Source: Parietichytrium sp. I65-24A
Lineage: Eukaryota; Sar; Bigyra; Thraustochytrida; Thraustochytriidae
Length of the DNA stretch: 64,000 nucleotides
Assembly: GCA_012862575.1 (NCBI GenBank)
Contig: BLSF01000002.1
Span: 310,001 to 374,000, forward strand
Reading direction: 5' to 3'
Below, one piece after another: positions 1 through 10,598 of the stretch. A model generated the notes under the pieces. It saw only the letters and a list, made by a program, of their open reading frames with translations. It was not told where the DNA came from and made no database searches. The translations under genes and the position numbers were made by a program. How positions within the stretch are numbered: the stretch's first letter is position 1; each line of letters starts with the position of its first letter.

Positions 1-2455
1 CAGAAGAAGCAACCTTCTTTGCAGCTTGTCCGGGCCGCGGCTTCGATAGACGTTCGCACATTTCCCCTAACTTTTTAGAATCGATCTTAACACTGGTCTG
101 TTTCTCCAATTCCTTCAAGTCCTTCTCCTCGTGCGAGGTACTTTGCACAACCGGAGCTTTTGCTGCACTAAGTCTTTCCATCCGTGATTTTGTGAATTTG
201 ACACCAGGCTTCTTCTTGGCATCTGCACTTGGTTTGGATGCGCCGGGCTGAAGTGGAGGCTGAGTTCTTTTGAGCTTCCGCTGAGATGATGGAGGCAGGG
301 CACGGTCGTCTAATAGGATGAGGGAGGGCAACAAGTGAATGACTTGAGCTCGGTACCTTGCACTACTTGCGACTGGGCTCCCAAGGAGCCAAAGCTCCTC
401 GAGTCCAGTGTTGAATGATAGACCTCGCAAGCCAGTAAAACTTGATATTGCGTTTTCGGACAGGTCCAACGATCTCAAATTTAGCAATCCCGCCAAGTAG
501 GATACGTCGCGGATTTGGTTATGAGCTGCTTTCAGGGTCACGAGAGAATCCATAGCGTCCAGCCCGCGGACGCTCTTGATCTGATTGTGGGAAATGTCTA
601 GGACTTTCAACGCAGGAAGCGCTTCGGGGGTCAAAACTGTGTCCAGTCTGGTCAGGAGATTGTGTGCTAGACAGAGCGTGTGCAACTGCGAAAAGATGCG
701 ATGCGCAGGGAAACAGCGAATGTCATCACCAAGGCCAAGGCGATTCTGTTTGACGTCCAGTTCTTGTAGGGTTTCGTCCAGATCTTGATCGCCTTCGAAC
801 AGAACTTGTAAGGTGGTAAGCTGATGCCCAGAGACATCAAGGGTCGTGACGACCTTCTTCGTATCACTAATTATGGAACCTGTTTCGCTGCCAACACCAA
901 AAAGATCGTCAATTGTGCGAACATCGCGCTCTGAGCCTCCCCGGGGTTTACTGTCTTCACGCTGATTGCCCCAAAGACGTGCTGAGCTTTGATTCAAAAG
1001 TGTTTCTTCTCCTTCCTGTTCCTCCTCGTCCTGTTCCTCCTCTTCATCTACTTCTACCTCCTCCTCTGTATATTCCACTTCTTCTTCTTCTTCTTCCTCC
1101 TCCTCCTCCTCCTCCTCCTCGTACTCTTCTCCAGAGACTTCCTCTTCTTCTTCTTCTTCGGCAGAGATCTCTTCCTCTTCCTCTTCCTCTTCCTCTTCCT
1201 CCTCTTCACCGGAACCAGACACTTCTTCTTCTTCTTCTTCTTCCTCCTCCTCCTCATCTTCGCCGGAACCAGACTCTTCTTCCTCCTCCTCGGACTCTTC
1301 CTCGTCGCTTTGATCGCTATCGTCTGTTCCTTCAGTGTAGGCAGAAGACTCGAGTAATTTGCTCTTGGAACTGCTCTCCAAAGTTTCCACGTCTGATTTG
1401 CTTGACAGGACAGACGATTGGATTTTGGGGCTCTCCAAGAAGCCAGAGTGAGAGCTCATCGGCGACATATGAGAAGTGCTAGTCTCCAGCCCCACGTTTC
1501 TTTTATTTCTAATGGCCTTCTCCACAGCAACCTGCATCGAGTTTAGTGGCACCGGGAGTGAGTGAAGTTCTGATGGGAGGTAAATGGATGTCACTAATCT
1601 AAGAAAGCCAGAAAAATTTACGGAGACGGGCACGTCCTCCCATATGCTGTGCGAAGAATTGAAAGAGCTCAGACTTCCTGCCCTAGAGCGCCGTTTCTGC
1701 GAGAATGCTGAGTTGCTTTCTTTTTCTACCAAACCCTGCTCTTGCATGGCATTCATCACCACCTTTCTCTTCACCCGGGACCGGGCAACTTGCTCGACAG
1801 CTGCACTGAGCTGCCCGTAAGTGCTCATGACATTGGCTCCATCATCCTCGTCCTCGTCCTCATCCCTGTCCTCCACAACTGATTCGACAAAAACAGCTGC
1901 ACACGCTAGCTCAAGATTGAGAGCACTTCCACGTCTTGCAGCAGCATCCAGCCTCTCTAGTGTTGTCAAGGCTATTGCATTGCCACTCAATTGGACGCTT
2001 CCGACACAGGTAGTTCCATCCGTCCATCGCCCAGCTGTCGCAGTGCTTTTGCCAGCTTGCTCTTGCGCTTCCATGGCAGTCAGCAGCGCGCGGGCGCCAT
2101 CTTCTGAAATGCGATTGTCGCGCAAGTCAAGTGCACTCAAAGCTGGCTCTTCCCTAAGCGCAGCTAAGAGTGCACGAAGTTGCGCATCTCCCAGTCCTAA
2201 GCCCCTGGCCATCAAAGAGCTCGCCCCGCTGGCGACCAGGGCATCCAACGTTTTGCTCAATGCACGAGCAGCATTCTCGTCGCCACTGGCAGACAGTAGA
2301 CGAATTGCAGCGTCAGCAAAACCGCGAAGTCGCGCGCGAGACACCCCTGGTTGCGCTACTCCTGTTGCTGAGCCCCGCCGCGGCGGATTGCCACTACTGG
2401 CCCCACCTATGCTGGGCCGGCGAATTTGAAGTGATTTTCTTCGGATGAAGTCCAT
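1..2455 (-). CDS. Large leucine-rich-repeat protein, C-terminus cut by window edge
   Basis: One uninterrupted minus-strand frame runs from an ATG at 2455 to the left edge (818 codons). An in-frame TGA lies five codons upstream of that ATG, which fixes the start. Residues about 30-190 carry ribonuclease-inhibitor-type leucine repeats, for example LSALDLRDNRISEDGARAL. Residues about 200-380 are Ser-rich and charged. Residues about 380-480 are almost pure Glu with SGSGE spacers. Residues about 535-710 hold SDS22-type repeats such as LKVLDISHNQIKSVRGLDAM and LRSLDLSENAISSFTGL, ending in an LRR-cap-like segment. The tail is basic. There is no signal peptide or membrane segment, so a cytosolic or nuclear scaffold is likely. 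LRR proteins of this kind bind partners such as PP1 or centrosomal and ciliary proteins, but nothing here decides which. The frame is certain; the function is unknown. Confidence 0.85.
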   Translation of the reverse strand, partial: MDFIRRKSLQIRRPSIGGASSGNPPRRGSATGVAQPGVSRARLRGFADAAIRLLSASGDENAARALSKTLDALVASGASSLMARGLGLGDAQLRALLAALREEPALSALDLRDNRISEDGARALLTAMEAQEQAGKSTATAGRWTDGTTCVGSVQLSGNAIALTTLERLDAAARRGSALNLELACAAVFVESVVEDRDEDEDEDDGANVMSTYGQLSAAVEQVARSRVKRKVVMNAMQEQGLVEKESNSAFSQKRRSRAGSLSSFNSSHSIWEDVPVSVNFSGFLRLVTSIYLPSELHSLPVPLNSMQVAVEKAIRNKRNVGLETSTSHMSPMSSHSGFLESPKIQSSVLSSKSDVETLESSSKSKLLESSAYTEGTDDSDQSDEEESEEEEEESGSGEDEEEEEEEEEEEVSGSGEEEEEEEEEEEEEISAEEEEEEEVSGEEYEEEEEEEEEEEEEEVEYTEEEVEVDEEEEQDEEEQEGEETLLNQSSARLWGNQREDSKPRGGSERDVRTIDDLFGVGSETGSIISDTKKVVTTLDVSGHQLTTLQVLFEGDQDLDETLQELDVKQNRLGLGDDIRCFPAHRIFSQLHTLCLAHNLLTRLDTVLTPEALPALKVLDISHNQIKSVRGLDAMDSLVTLKAAHNQIRDVSYLAGLLNLRSLDLSENAISSFTGLRGLSFNTGLEELWLLGSPVASSARYRAQVIHLLPSLILLDDRALPPSSQRKLKRTQPPLQPGASKPSADAKKKPGVKFTKSRMERLSAAKAPVVQSTSHEEKDLKELEKQTSVKIDSKKLGEMCERLSKPRPGQAAKKVASS

Positions 2456-4070
2456 ACCTCTAGTCTTTCACAACCCCGAAGCACGCTTCCGCAGCAAAGA
2501 AAGACGGCCCTGCCACAACTGATTACAGTGCGGTGCTCAACGCTCCGCCACGCTGAGGCGGTCACGGGAGGTTGCAACTTGGCGAAACAGCAATGCAAAC
2601 TCTTGATTCCAACCTTGAGTTCATACCCAATTACTTGTTCTTGCTGGCCTCCTAACTACGTCCCGCAAATATCACAAACTACAATCCACAAACTACAGAT
2701 CACAGCCCGCGCGCGTCCTTCAATAGCTCCAGCTATAGTGCCGAATTGCGCGTCACAGTGTTCCTTGGCACCTCGAAAGTAGTAACGCCCGACGATTCCA
2801 CGTCTAATCTTGGCGCCCTCCACTGCGCCGTGGCACAGTTGTTCGGACCTTCCAACGGCGCGCGGAATCCAGCCAATGTGGCCAAGTCCCTATCCGCGTA
2901 TGCCGCCGCTCAATACTATAGCCAGCGACACCCTCGGCTGGCTCTGTTTCCCTCGTCTCTTTGTCTCTCTGTCTCTTTGTCTCTCTGTCTCTTTCTTCTC
3001 TGTCGCAGTGTGAATTTTCGGAGGGCCGTTAGGAGCTGGCTACTCAGAGGCTCACTTGGTGTTGCTTGTCTCACAGTCTTCTTAGGTCTCTTAGGTGCTC
3101 GCTCCAATTTGACAAGGGCAACAACGCCCCCCGCAGTGCGGGATTTCAAGGAGACTGGGCGGGACTGGCTGGGAATTTGTTGTTCGCTTCGCGCAGACTT
3201 CTCCCGATTCCGAAGGCTGGTGAAATGGACTTCATTTTTGATAAAAAAAATCTTCTGGTTTGAAATAGCTCACTTTTTGTTAGGTTACATTTGTTACATT
3301 TCTGAATTCTGAATGCTGGTTCTTTCTACTACTAGCTACTAACTACGAACGCAAGAACCAATCTACTTTCACTACATTCAGAACATAAATCGGAACCTGG
3401 TAATCCCGGTATTAGTTTCCGGAGTGACAAAAACCTCTGAGTGACGTGACACATCTTTTGATTGCCGTGAAAGGGGTTCTTCGCTCGTCACGTAGCGGCC
3501 ATAGTGGCCATAGCGGCCAAACGGAATAGCTTCTACTGTCTCTTGCCAGTAGTAGCTCATGTTATTCTTGTTATCCACAGAGGGTTAGGAAAGATTTTTC
3601 AAATCAACACTAGAGCGCAATTATTGACTAATGCCAGCTAATTACGGGGTAGTCGCGGATGGAGTACGATTCGCGTTGACAATGGCCCATAAGGGTTAGT
3701 CATCGTCTGTCTAGGAGGCCGACGAACAAGCGAAAGGTTCGTTGCGATCATTAGCTTAGATGAAAAGTGATAGATAGAAACAGAGATAATAGAGATAGAT
3801 TTTTAGCTTGGGGACGTAATGATAGTGATGATGTGGTTTAGTGTACAAGGTAGCGGAGGAGACGGGAGCCTCTGAGCTCTCTCAGCTCGCGCTCACCTCA
3901 TCGGATTGGCATTGAGACATAGTGAGACTCGGGAGACACGGAAGACTGGGAAGGACAAGAGTGAGGAGAGAAAGAGGGGCGGCGATATAGACGGGCGGGT
4001 CGCGCGACATCGTGACAACGTGACGTCGTAGAAAGAGAGAGGTCAAGGGCGTATCACTTGCGTCGCGGAG
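2456..4070. other. Intergenic region between divergent genes
   Basis: This is the shared 5' flank of the minus-strand LRR gene and the plus-strand TMEM87-like gene. It holds a CTCTTTGTCTCTCTGT-type pyrimidine tract at about 2950-3000, which is GA-rich on the LRR coding strand. It also holds a GAATTCTGAAT copy at 3301-3315 and a GA-rich run at about 4027-4041, just before the TMEM87-like ATG. An open frame at 2746-3312 has no ATG that looks used and no recognisable domain. Confidence 0.6.
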
Positions 4071-5749
4071 ATGGGCGTTCGGAGATTGTGCGCTCTGGCA
4101 GCAGGCGCTGCGGTGGTGGGTGTGGCACACGGGAGCATATATCCCGTGCAGAGCATCCTGGAGAAGAAGGATGCCGGGCTGTTCATCAAGGACACGCCGA
4201 TGTTCACCCGGGAGGAGAGCCCGGCGTGGATCGGAGGGCTGTCTGACCCGTACATTTCTGTCTCGGGAACGCTGAATACCGGCGATGAGATTCCACAGAA
4301 AGGGGCGGTGGTGATGAGAGTGTGGCACGCATGGAGCGAGGCGCCGCCTGGAAGGATTGAGGAGAAGGAGATCTTTCTGGATTGCAAGAGCGAGCCGGAC
4401 GAGCTGCCAGACTTTGAAGGCTTTGAGTCAGAGCTTGTGTATGGTTCCGGATCGGCCATGGTCCCGCTCAACGTCAAGTTTGGCATTTCCAAGACCGCTT
4501 GGCATGTCACCATTCTCACCAACTGCAGAGGAGCGGACATGGACCTTGATCTCGTAAGTTTGAAAGTGGGAAATGCTGAGAGGAAATATGCAGCTTGAGC
4601 TAACGAAATCCGGCCGTCGCGCGATTTGTGTTGTCTGTATTTGTAGAACTTTGAGTACAAAAATCCGTATGGATATCTGAATGGCTGGGCGTTCGGAATT
4701 CTCCCGATGAATGGCGTTTTATGCTTGGCTTACGGAATCCTTGCATTGGTGTACATCTTCAAGACTGTGAGGAATCGCGAATTCGTGCTGAAAGTTCAGT
4801 ATGCCATCATTGCTGTCATTGTTATGGGCTTTATCGAACGGCTCACCTGGTTCTTAACATACCTTGAGATGAACTCGTCTGGCGGACGTGCTTGCTGTCC
4901 GGTGAGGGGAGACCTAACCTTTTCCCTTGCGCTTGCCGTGTTCAAAAGGTCCTCCTCCGCCATCTTACTTTTGGCGGTGTGCTTAGGATTTGGTGTCGTC
5001 AAACCATCGCTGGACAAGTCCACAAACTTTAAGATTTTGGCTCTTGGCATCTTTTACACACTGGCTTCACTGAACCTCGAGATTGAAAAGGTGGAAGACG
5101 TGTCAAGCAATGGCAGGCAAACAGATCCGTTCTTCATTTCGTCTTTAGTGGTGTCCATCTGTGATGTAGTAATCTTATTCTGGGTCTACTACGCAATCTC
5201 ACAGGTGTTGAGCGAGCTTCGCGAGGCGAAACAGATGGCGAAGCTAGGGCTCTATCAGTCCCTCGCAAGGTCTCTTTTCGTTTGGGTCCTAGTAAGTTGA
5301 TTTTGGGGGGTCGCAGGGCGAAGATACAAGTGTGAGGCTAACTTCTTTCTCTCTTGGCTTGGCAGGTGTGGTTTCTCTTTACCTTCTTGGAGCTCCTTGT
5401 TTTTCAGGACAAGGTAAGCGTATCATGGGCTTACTGGTACATTTTGGTATCATTCTGGGACTTGTTCTTTTTTGGTATCCTGCTTCAAATCTGCTACCTG
5501 TGGGCTCCTTCCCCGCTTACTGCCCAGTACGCCTTCAGCCATCAGCTCCCGACCACCGAGGATCTCGACGAGTTCGACCAGATTGGTCTAGAGATGGGTG
5601 CTCAGAACTCAGAATTTGTAATTGGAGAAGAGGAGGATGATGATAGTGATGACGAACTTAGCTTGGACGGCATCGAGCCAAGTGTTGATGGTAGTAACGG
5701 GCATGGAAGGAACGGGGGCAAAAAGGAAGACAAGCTCGCGCTTGATTAG
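4071..5749 (+). CDS. TMEM87: TMEM87/GPR107-type seven-transmembrane Golgi protein, three exons
   Basis: Exons are 4071-4553, 4647-5291 and 5366-5749 (503 aa). Both introns (93 and 74 bp) start GTAAGT, end AG and are phase 0. The protein starts with a signal peptide (MGVRRLCALAAGAAVVGVAHG), followed by a luminal domain of about 140 residues. Exon 2 opens with FEYKNPYGYLNGW, a lead-in to the first helix like that of the lung-seven-transmembrane family. Seven hydrophobic helices follow, including the GFGVVKPSL segment typical of TMEM87. After the last helix comes YLWAPSPLTAQYAFSHQL and a strongly acidic tail (EEEDDDSDDELSLDG), which match TMEM87 better than GPR107. Family members sit in the Golgi and act in endosome-to-Golgi traffic; TMEM87A has also been linked to mechanosensitive and ion-conducting activity. 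The family call is firm; the exact role here is inferred. Confidence 0.88.
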
Positions 5750-6048
5750 TTTTATCGCACTTAATTAAAAGAAGCAACGTTCGTCTTCTTCATGGGACTT
5801 TTTTTAATAGCTACGTTGGCTGCCTCCTCTAGCTAGAGCTAGAGCTCAGCACCAAGCCCTTTTTTCCCTGGCACAGTTGCAGTAAATAGTACTGAAGGAG
5901 GTTTTCCCGTGGGTTATCTCCCAGAGCGCAAGCGCGTGTCCGGTCACACCACACTTTTTCAGCACGAATGCAAGGAAAAAAAGAACACAATCAAAGGAAA
6001 CGCAATCTCCAACAATGTGGTGCGTTGAGATGGATTAGCGTTCAAAAG

Positions 6049-6777
6049 TTACTGCTCTTGTTTAGGGGAGAACACCATAACATAGTTCTCCGTCATGCCG
6101 AGCTCCGGCTCATCAACAAGCTCAAAGCCCACGCTCTCAACCTCGCTACGGAATGTCGCCTGGTCTGCGCGAACATGGCTCTCAACCCAGCCTTGCGGAT
6201 GCGACGTTATTTTGCTAGAGTCACGATGGAAGTCCACCATCACAAGCTTTCCGCCAGGTTTCAGCGCCATGCGAAGCTGTGACATGATCGTTTTCGGGTA
6301 GAGCAAATGGTGATAGACATCGCAGATGAGAATCAAATCGAGCGTGCCGCTTCTCGGCTCGAGCCCAAGCTCTTTCTCACCGTGGTGAAGCACATCCACC
6401 ACTCCGTCCATGGCTGAGTCTGCGCTAACCTTCTCACGGAGCTTGGAAGCAAATGCCTCAGACACCTCCGTGGCCAAGACCTTGCCTTCTTTCCCTACAG
6501 TCTCCGCCAGACCTTTAAGAAAGAGCCCAGTTCCACTGCCCAGGTCCAGGGCGTGCCCCCCTGGCCCGAGCCCAACGGATTCCCTCACGTACTTCAAAAG
6601 CGAGTCATGGTGCCGAGCAATATCCCTCACCTCCGCATTCTCAAATCTCGCCGTGTATTCCGCACACATACTATCCGCCACCTCCGCGGACTTGAGAAAG
6701 TTCGCGTTCAGCCCATCCGGATAGTGGTTCGCGTCAAAAGCGACCGCAGGCTCGTCAAAAGCCTCTGCAGACGTCAT
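6049..6777 (-). CDS. Class I SAM-dependent methyltransferase
   Basis: The protein is 242 aa from the first in-frame ATG (6777). The frame stays open about 48 codons further upstream but without an ATG, so the shorter start is preferred. The SAM-binding motif I is LDLGSGTG at residues 78-85. ATEVS (102-106) is the usual acidic position after strand 2. LILICDVYHHL (148-158) and ALKPGGKLVMVDFH (171-184) are motifs II and III. The DVYHHL and MVDFH pattern resembles bacterial-type Methyltransf_11/25 enzymes acting on small molecules (arsenite, ubiquinone and similar). There is no targeting peptide from this start. The substrate cannot be told from sequence. Confidence 0.8.
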   Translation of the reverse strand: MTSAEAFDEPAVAFDANHYPDGLNANFLKSAEVADSMCAEYTARFENAEVRDIARHHDSLLKYVRESVGLGPGGHALDLGSGTGLFLKGLAETVGKEGKVLATEVSEAFASKLREKVSADSAMDGVVDVLHHGEKELGLEPRSGTLDLILICDVYHHLLYPKTIMSQLRMALKPGGKLVMVDFHRDSSKITSHPQGWVESHVRADQATFRSEVESVGFELVDEPELGMTENYVMVFSPKQEQ

Positions 6778-7786
6778 AATCGTTCCGGAACTAGTTCCAA
6801 TATCTGCTCTTCCCCTGAGCTCCTGCCAATTGCTTCTTGACTCTACGTCACTCCGTGTCACACTCACCGCGTGTCCTCCGAAACGACTCTCCCTCGCGTA
6901 TTGACTTATTCGCGTATTCACGTATTCACGTATTTGCCTCTGCTCTGCCTCTTATTCTGCGAATGACCAATGACCACCGCTCGCGCAGGATCGCTCAGCC
7001 TGTCAGTGTCCACAGCAGCGGTCACCCCGTGTCCCGTTTCGGCGAATGTCCTCGGCAATTTGAAGAAGAGTTCAGAATTCAGAATGTGTCGGACCCACTG
7101 TCAGAGTATCACAGATATCAGAGTATCAGAGTATCAGAGTAGTGTCAGAGTGGAATCTGGAAAACCTCGAGTACGAGTTGTACGAGTACACAAATCAAAA
7201 TCCCTAATCAGAAGATAGTACTCAATACCAAGCTAGTTCCCTTGAATTATTTGTGCGTAGAGCAACCTACAGCTTGCTAACATTCCTCAAGACATGCCGG
7301 TACCGGTACCGGTAATGTCACCCATAGGGAACAACTCGATGTTCAATGATCGAACAATTCGTTCCTTCCTAGCAAAGTGATACCAGTGCGCTAACGGTAT
7401 CGGTATGTATTTTTTGATTGAAGCGGATGAACCTCATTTATCCTTTTGAATAGAACCTGGCAGTTGGGAAGCAAAACAGGCAAAGCAAAAAAAGCAAAAA
7501 GCAAAAAGCAAATGCAACTTGAAACTTGACCAACTTGTTTCTGACACGTGAATTCTGAATTCTGCAAAGCAAAATGTTCTGTTCTGAATTCTGAATATTC
7601 TGAATTCTGAAAAGAATGAAAGTTGTGAAAGTGGGAACAAGTTAGAATTTAGAGAGTTAGTTGGCTGTTTGAGAGCGTTTGCCCTGTTTGCCCTGCTTGC
7701 CCCGCGATAAGTAAGGAGGCCAACGTTCGACGTGGAGCCCACAGCGAGGCGGGTTGGGTGCGGCTGAAGAAGGGCGGAAAGAAAAG
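6778..7786. other. Intergenic region with short-motif repeats
   Basis: I see no gene. The stretch contains ATCAGAGT repeats at about 7105-7150, CGAGTACGAGTTGTACGAGTAC-like text near 7170-7190, CCGGTACCGGTACCGGTAA at about 7294-7312, AAAAGCAAA repeats near 7485-7510 and clustered GAATTCTGAATTCTG copies at 7071-7085 and 7550-7615. Confidence 0.6.
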
Positions 7787-8716
7787 ATGCGGGCCCGAGG
7801 GGATTGCAGCACGGCCTTCGCGCGGAAAGATGTCATGCTCAAGTTTCCGTTTCAGGACGAGAGAGCGACCGTCGCGGATGTCATGCGCGCCATGGCGGCG
7901 ATGGAGGTGACGCGAACGCGCACAAAGGAAGTCAAGATTGCCGGAGGCAGACAAGCTGCGAGAAGAGCAAGAAAAAGAGCTGGGTCAGGGCCAGGGGCCA
8001 CTTCAGAACCAAGCTCAAAAGTCAGGAGCAGGTCAAAGGCAAGGAGCAACTCACATACATGCAGTGCAAGTTTGAGAGATGATGAGATAAAGTGCTCCAA
8101 GACGGCTGGAAAAAAACCAAAGAGCCGCCCACCATGGTCCAAATGTGCCGTTGAAGGACCTTTCAAGGCGCTGAATCGGCCTGCGGCGAGGAAGGACTCG
8201 CATGTCGAATCAAGGCGCTCAATCAATGGATCCAAGCTTGGTAGAAAGAAGCAAAGGGACGACCCCGTTTGTGGCCGAGGCTGCTTCAAGCGGGAGCGTA
8301 CTCCTGAAGAAGGATTTCGCTCAGAGAAGCAGTCCTCTTCTCTCCTCAGAGAGCCCGCAACAGCGTCTGACAACCGCAGCCTGTTGGAAATAGTCGACGA
8401 TCTTTGCGAAGACGCGGTGGTTCTGTCTTGCTTACCAGAGGAAGATCAAGATATTGAACCCCCATCATGTGTACATTATAGTTTATCTAGGGCAGCCGCC
8501 CGAGGGGTCATGTATGAGCCGCGAAAGCCTTCTACATTTGAGCGTGTGTGGCCTGGGATTGACGAGCACCCAACTCCCGCAAGTAGTTGGTGCGATGATG
8601 ATAGTGACGCGCTGGACGGGGTTCGAGCACGGGAGGATGCAAGGGAGCGTCTTATCGCTCAGCTCTCCAGTATGGACGACGACTTAGAGTCTTGGTCAGG
8701 CTCAGAGGAGTCGTAG
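7787..8716 (+). CDS. Hypothetical protein, basic N-half and acidic C-half
   Basis: The protein is 309 aa starting at the first ATG of the frame (7787). I recognise no domain. Residues 1-45 look ordered (KDVMLKFPFQDERATVADVMRAM). Residues about 45-210 are rich in Arg, Lys and Ser and probably disordered. The C-terminal 100 residues contain LLEIVDDLCEDAVVLSCLPEED and end in an acidic, Trp-containing tail (DDLESWSGSEES). The antisense strand has a 173-codon open frame (7852-8373), so open length alone proves little. The plus frame is preferred because it is longer and has an ordinary acidic tail. It could be a nuclear protein; this is inference only. Confidence 0.45.
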   Translation: MRARGDCSTAFARKDVMLKFPFQDERATVADVMRAMAAMEVTRTRTKEVKIAGGRQAARRARKRAGSGPGATSEPSSKVRSRSKARSNSHTCSASLRDDEIKCSKTAGKKPKSRPPWSKCAVEGPFKALNRPAARKDSHVESRRSINGSKLGRKKQRDDPVCGRGCFKRERTPEEGFRSEKQSSSLLREPATASDNRSLLEIVDDLCEDAVVLSCLPEEDQDIEPPSCVHYSLSRAAARGVMYEPRKPSTFERVWPGIDEHPTPASSWCDDDSDALDGVRAREDARERLIAQLSSMDDDLESWSGSEES

Positions 8717-8942
8717 GCATGGTAGACGATGTGTCAGGAATCTAGGAATCCATGAGATCGCCTCCCATGCAATGTGAACGCAAGCCCGACTTTAAAAAGA
8801 TTCGAAATATATATATGATCTGTTGTATTAATTTAATGTGGCTTTTTGACTTGAAGGCATTTCAGCGTTCGTTTCGTTTCAAGGGAGCATTTCTCAGTGC
8901 GCGCTGGCATACTACTAAAAATGCATGTTTCTCCCCCTCTCT

Positions 8943-10598
8943 TTAGTCAAGTTCAGGGATGACCCAAGAGCATGCCTCCTCGATAAGCATGTTGCCGCCA
9001 GGCTGGTTCTCGCCGCGGCACACCTTGAAGAAACCGTGCTCTCCAAACGCGGTGGACCACGAGTTGCGAGCAAGCCAGTACTTTTTGCCATCGTCGGTCT
9101 CTCCAAAGCCAATGATGGTGATGTCGTGATCGATTTCCCACTTTTCAGGCGCAGTCTGGTTGTCGCAAAGGATGGAGTCTCCGTAGAAGAACTCGTCAAG
9201 AGCAGGGGGAGTTGCGATGCCACAATCAATTGGGCCACGAGCGACAATTTCGTTCATCATGTCGAGCTCGCCAGCCACGTTACCCCACTCCTTCGCACGG
9301 TATACCTTGTAGCGCGACTCGTCTACCTTTTTGCACTCACCCTTCTCATTGCACTCTTTGCAATACATACCATGGTTCTCACAGGTCTGCTGACCAGACA
9401 CCCACATGTTACAGGTCTCGTCGACAGTTCCGTACTTTTGGTAATGGGTGTACACATCAGGGCCAGATCCACCTCCACAGCCTCCGCGCACGCAATCAAT
9501 AGTGGCCTGCGGGGAAACAAAGATGTCCGGAGCGTCAGCGCCGCCGGACATAATCTTGAGACGATCTGAGTAGGCCGAAGCGCTTGCCATCGACCAGCAC
9601 GCTCCGCAGTAGCCAGGGCCATTGTGGTGGCTCTGCACTGGAGTGATCAAAGACTTTCCGTCCTTGTGCATCCAAGAGAAGGACTTTGGAAGATCTTCCA
9701 TGGTCAAGTGGCGTGGCGGAGTTGAGAGAATAAGCTCGGATTGAAGGCGGGGGGTGCTCGTGGCGTGGCCCTCAAAACGGCGCTCGAGCTCACCCCAGGT
9801 TGCACCGAGAACCAAGGTTTCGTTTTTCTGCTTGGCGAGCTCCTCTTCGCGGCTCTTCTCCAGTGCTTTGTCATGGTAGCGGTACGGTTTGGTAGGGGTG
9901 GCTGCCCAGCACTCTGCGAGCTCACCCACTTTCACGTCCATGTACCCACCATTGCCATAGTAGACCCCAACGTCGAACTTGGCGAAGAAAACAGCATCAG
10001 AGCCTGAAAAGCCCACGAGGGTGGCGAAACGGCCATCCTTGAGCTCACACGCAATTGGTCCTTCGCTCTTGATCTCCTTCTTGAGCCTGTGCTCATTCTT
10101 GACGTCCAGGCGCTTGTACGAGGAGATGCCGTACTTGATGTAAACTGGGCGTGGCTCGCACTTTCCAGGGAGGCAATTGACGCACATGTTTTCCTTTGTG
10201 CACTTTTCCTTCTCCCCGCGGAAACCCATGCAGGTTCTGTCGCTGATGCCGTCGTTGTCCATGATGAATCGAAGAGCTTGCTCGATCTTTCCAGCTTGTG
10301 TGCATCCATCAAAGTCAGTTGCACAGTTCAAGAGCACCTGGTCGGAGAGCTGCACCTTTGGCATATGCGGCTGGTGGATGGCAATCCTGTCCCCCACCAT
10401 CGAGGTCGCCGCAAAGCTCCAGCCAGCGGCGCTACATTTTTTGCCAGGCATGCCCATGTAGTTGCGCACAGCCGACACGACGTTTCCATGCTTGGACTTG
10501 CGCCAGTCAAAGTCTGGCGTGTTCCAGTCCTCCTCAAAACTCTTGTGCGCATCCGCCGCCACCGCGGACGCCACCAACACTGCTGCGATCACCTTCAT
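8943..10598 (-). CDS. Tandem cathepsin X/Z-like protease, first domain catalytically dead
   Basis: The protein is 551 aa from ATG 10598, with signal peptide MKVIAAVLVASAVAADAH, so it is secreted or lysosomal. It has two papain-fold (C1) domains. The second (about 304-551) is cathepsin X-like: LPKSFSW opening, GYCGACWS with nucleophile C334, VDETCNMW, catalytic H491 in DHDITIIGFG and N512 in LARNSW. The first (about 27-245) keeps the fold markers (VQLSDQVLLNC, EGPIACEL). However, the residue before the conserved Trp is Gly59 (AAGWSF), the His position is Arg190 (GRFATLVGF), and no Asn-Ser-Trp motif is visible. The first domain is therefore a pseudoprotease, perhaps a propeptide-like inhibitor or substrate-binding module. 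Cathepsin X is a carboxypeptidase; I cannot judge whether its mini-loop is kept. Confidence 0.88.
   Translation of the reverse strand: MKVIAAVLVASAVAADAHKSFEEDWNTPDFDWRKSKHGNVVSAVRNYMGMPGKKCSAAGWSFAATSMVGDRIAIHQPHMPKVQLSDQVLLNCATDFDGCTQAGKIEQALRFIMDNDGISDRTCMGFRGEKEKCTKENMCVNCLPGKCEPRPVYIKYGISSYKRLDVKNEHRLKKEIKSEGPIACELKDGRFATLVGFSGSDAVFFAKFDVGVYYGNGGYMDVKVGELAECWAATPTKPYRYHDKALEKSREEELAKQKNETLVLGATWGELERRFEGHATSTPRLQSELILSTPPRHLTMEDLPKSFSWMHKDGKSLITPVQSHHNGPGYCGACWSMASASAYSDRLKIMSGGADAPDIFVSPQATIDCVRGGCGGGSGPDVYTHYQKYGTVDETCNMWVSGQQTCENHGMYCKECNEKGECKKVDESRYKVYRAKEWGNVAGELDMMNEIVARGPIDCGIATPPALDEFFYGDSILCDNQTAPEKWEIDHDITIIGFGETDDGKKYWLARNSWSTAFGEHGFFKVCRGENQPGGNMLIEEACSWVIPELD

Noticed and set aside
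913-1482. Long plus-strand Pro/Leu/Phe-rich frames
   Set aside because: They are antisense to the Glu-rich tract of the minus-strand LRR gene, whose frame is continuous and meaningful.
2746-3312. Plus-strand frame of 188 codons
   Set aside because: No ATG at its start, no recognised domain, passes through a CT microsatellite, and lies in a promoter region.
7852-8373. Minus-strand frame of 173 codons
   Set aside because: Antisense to the longer hypothetical gene on the plus strand; no domain in either frame, so only the longer one is listed.
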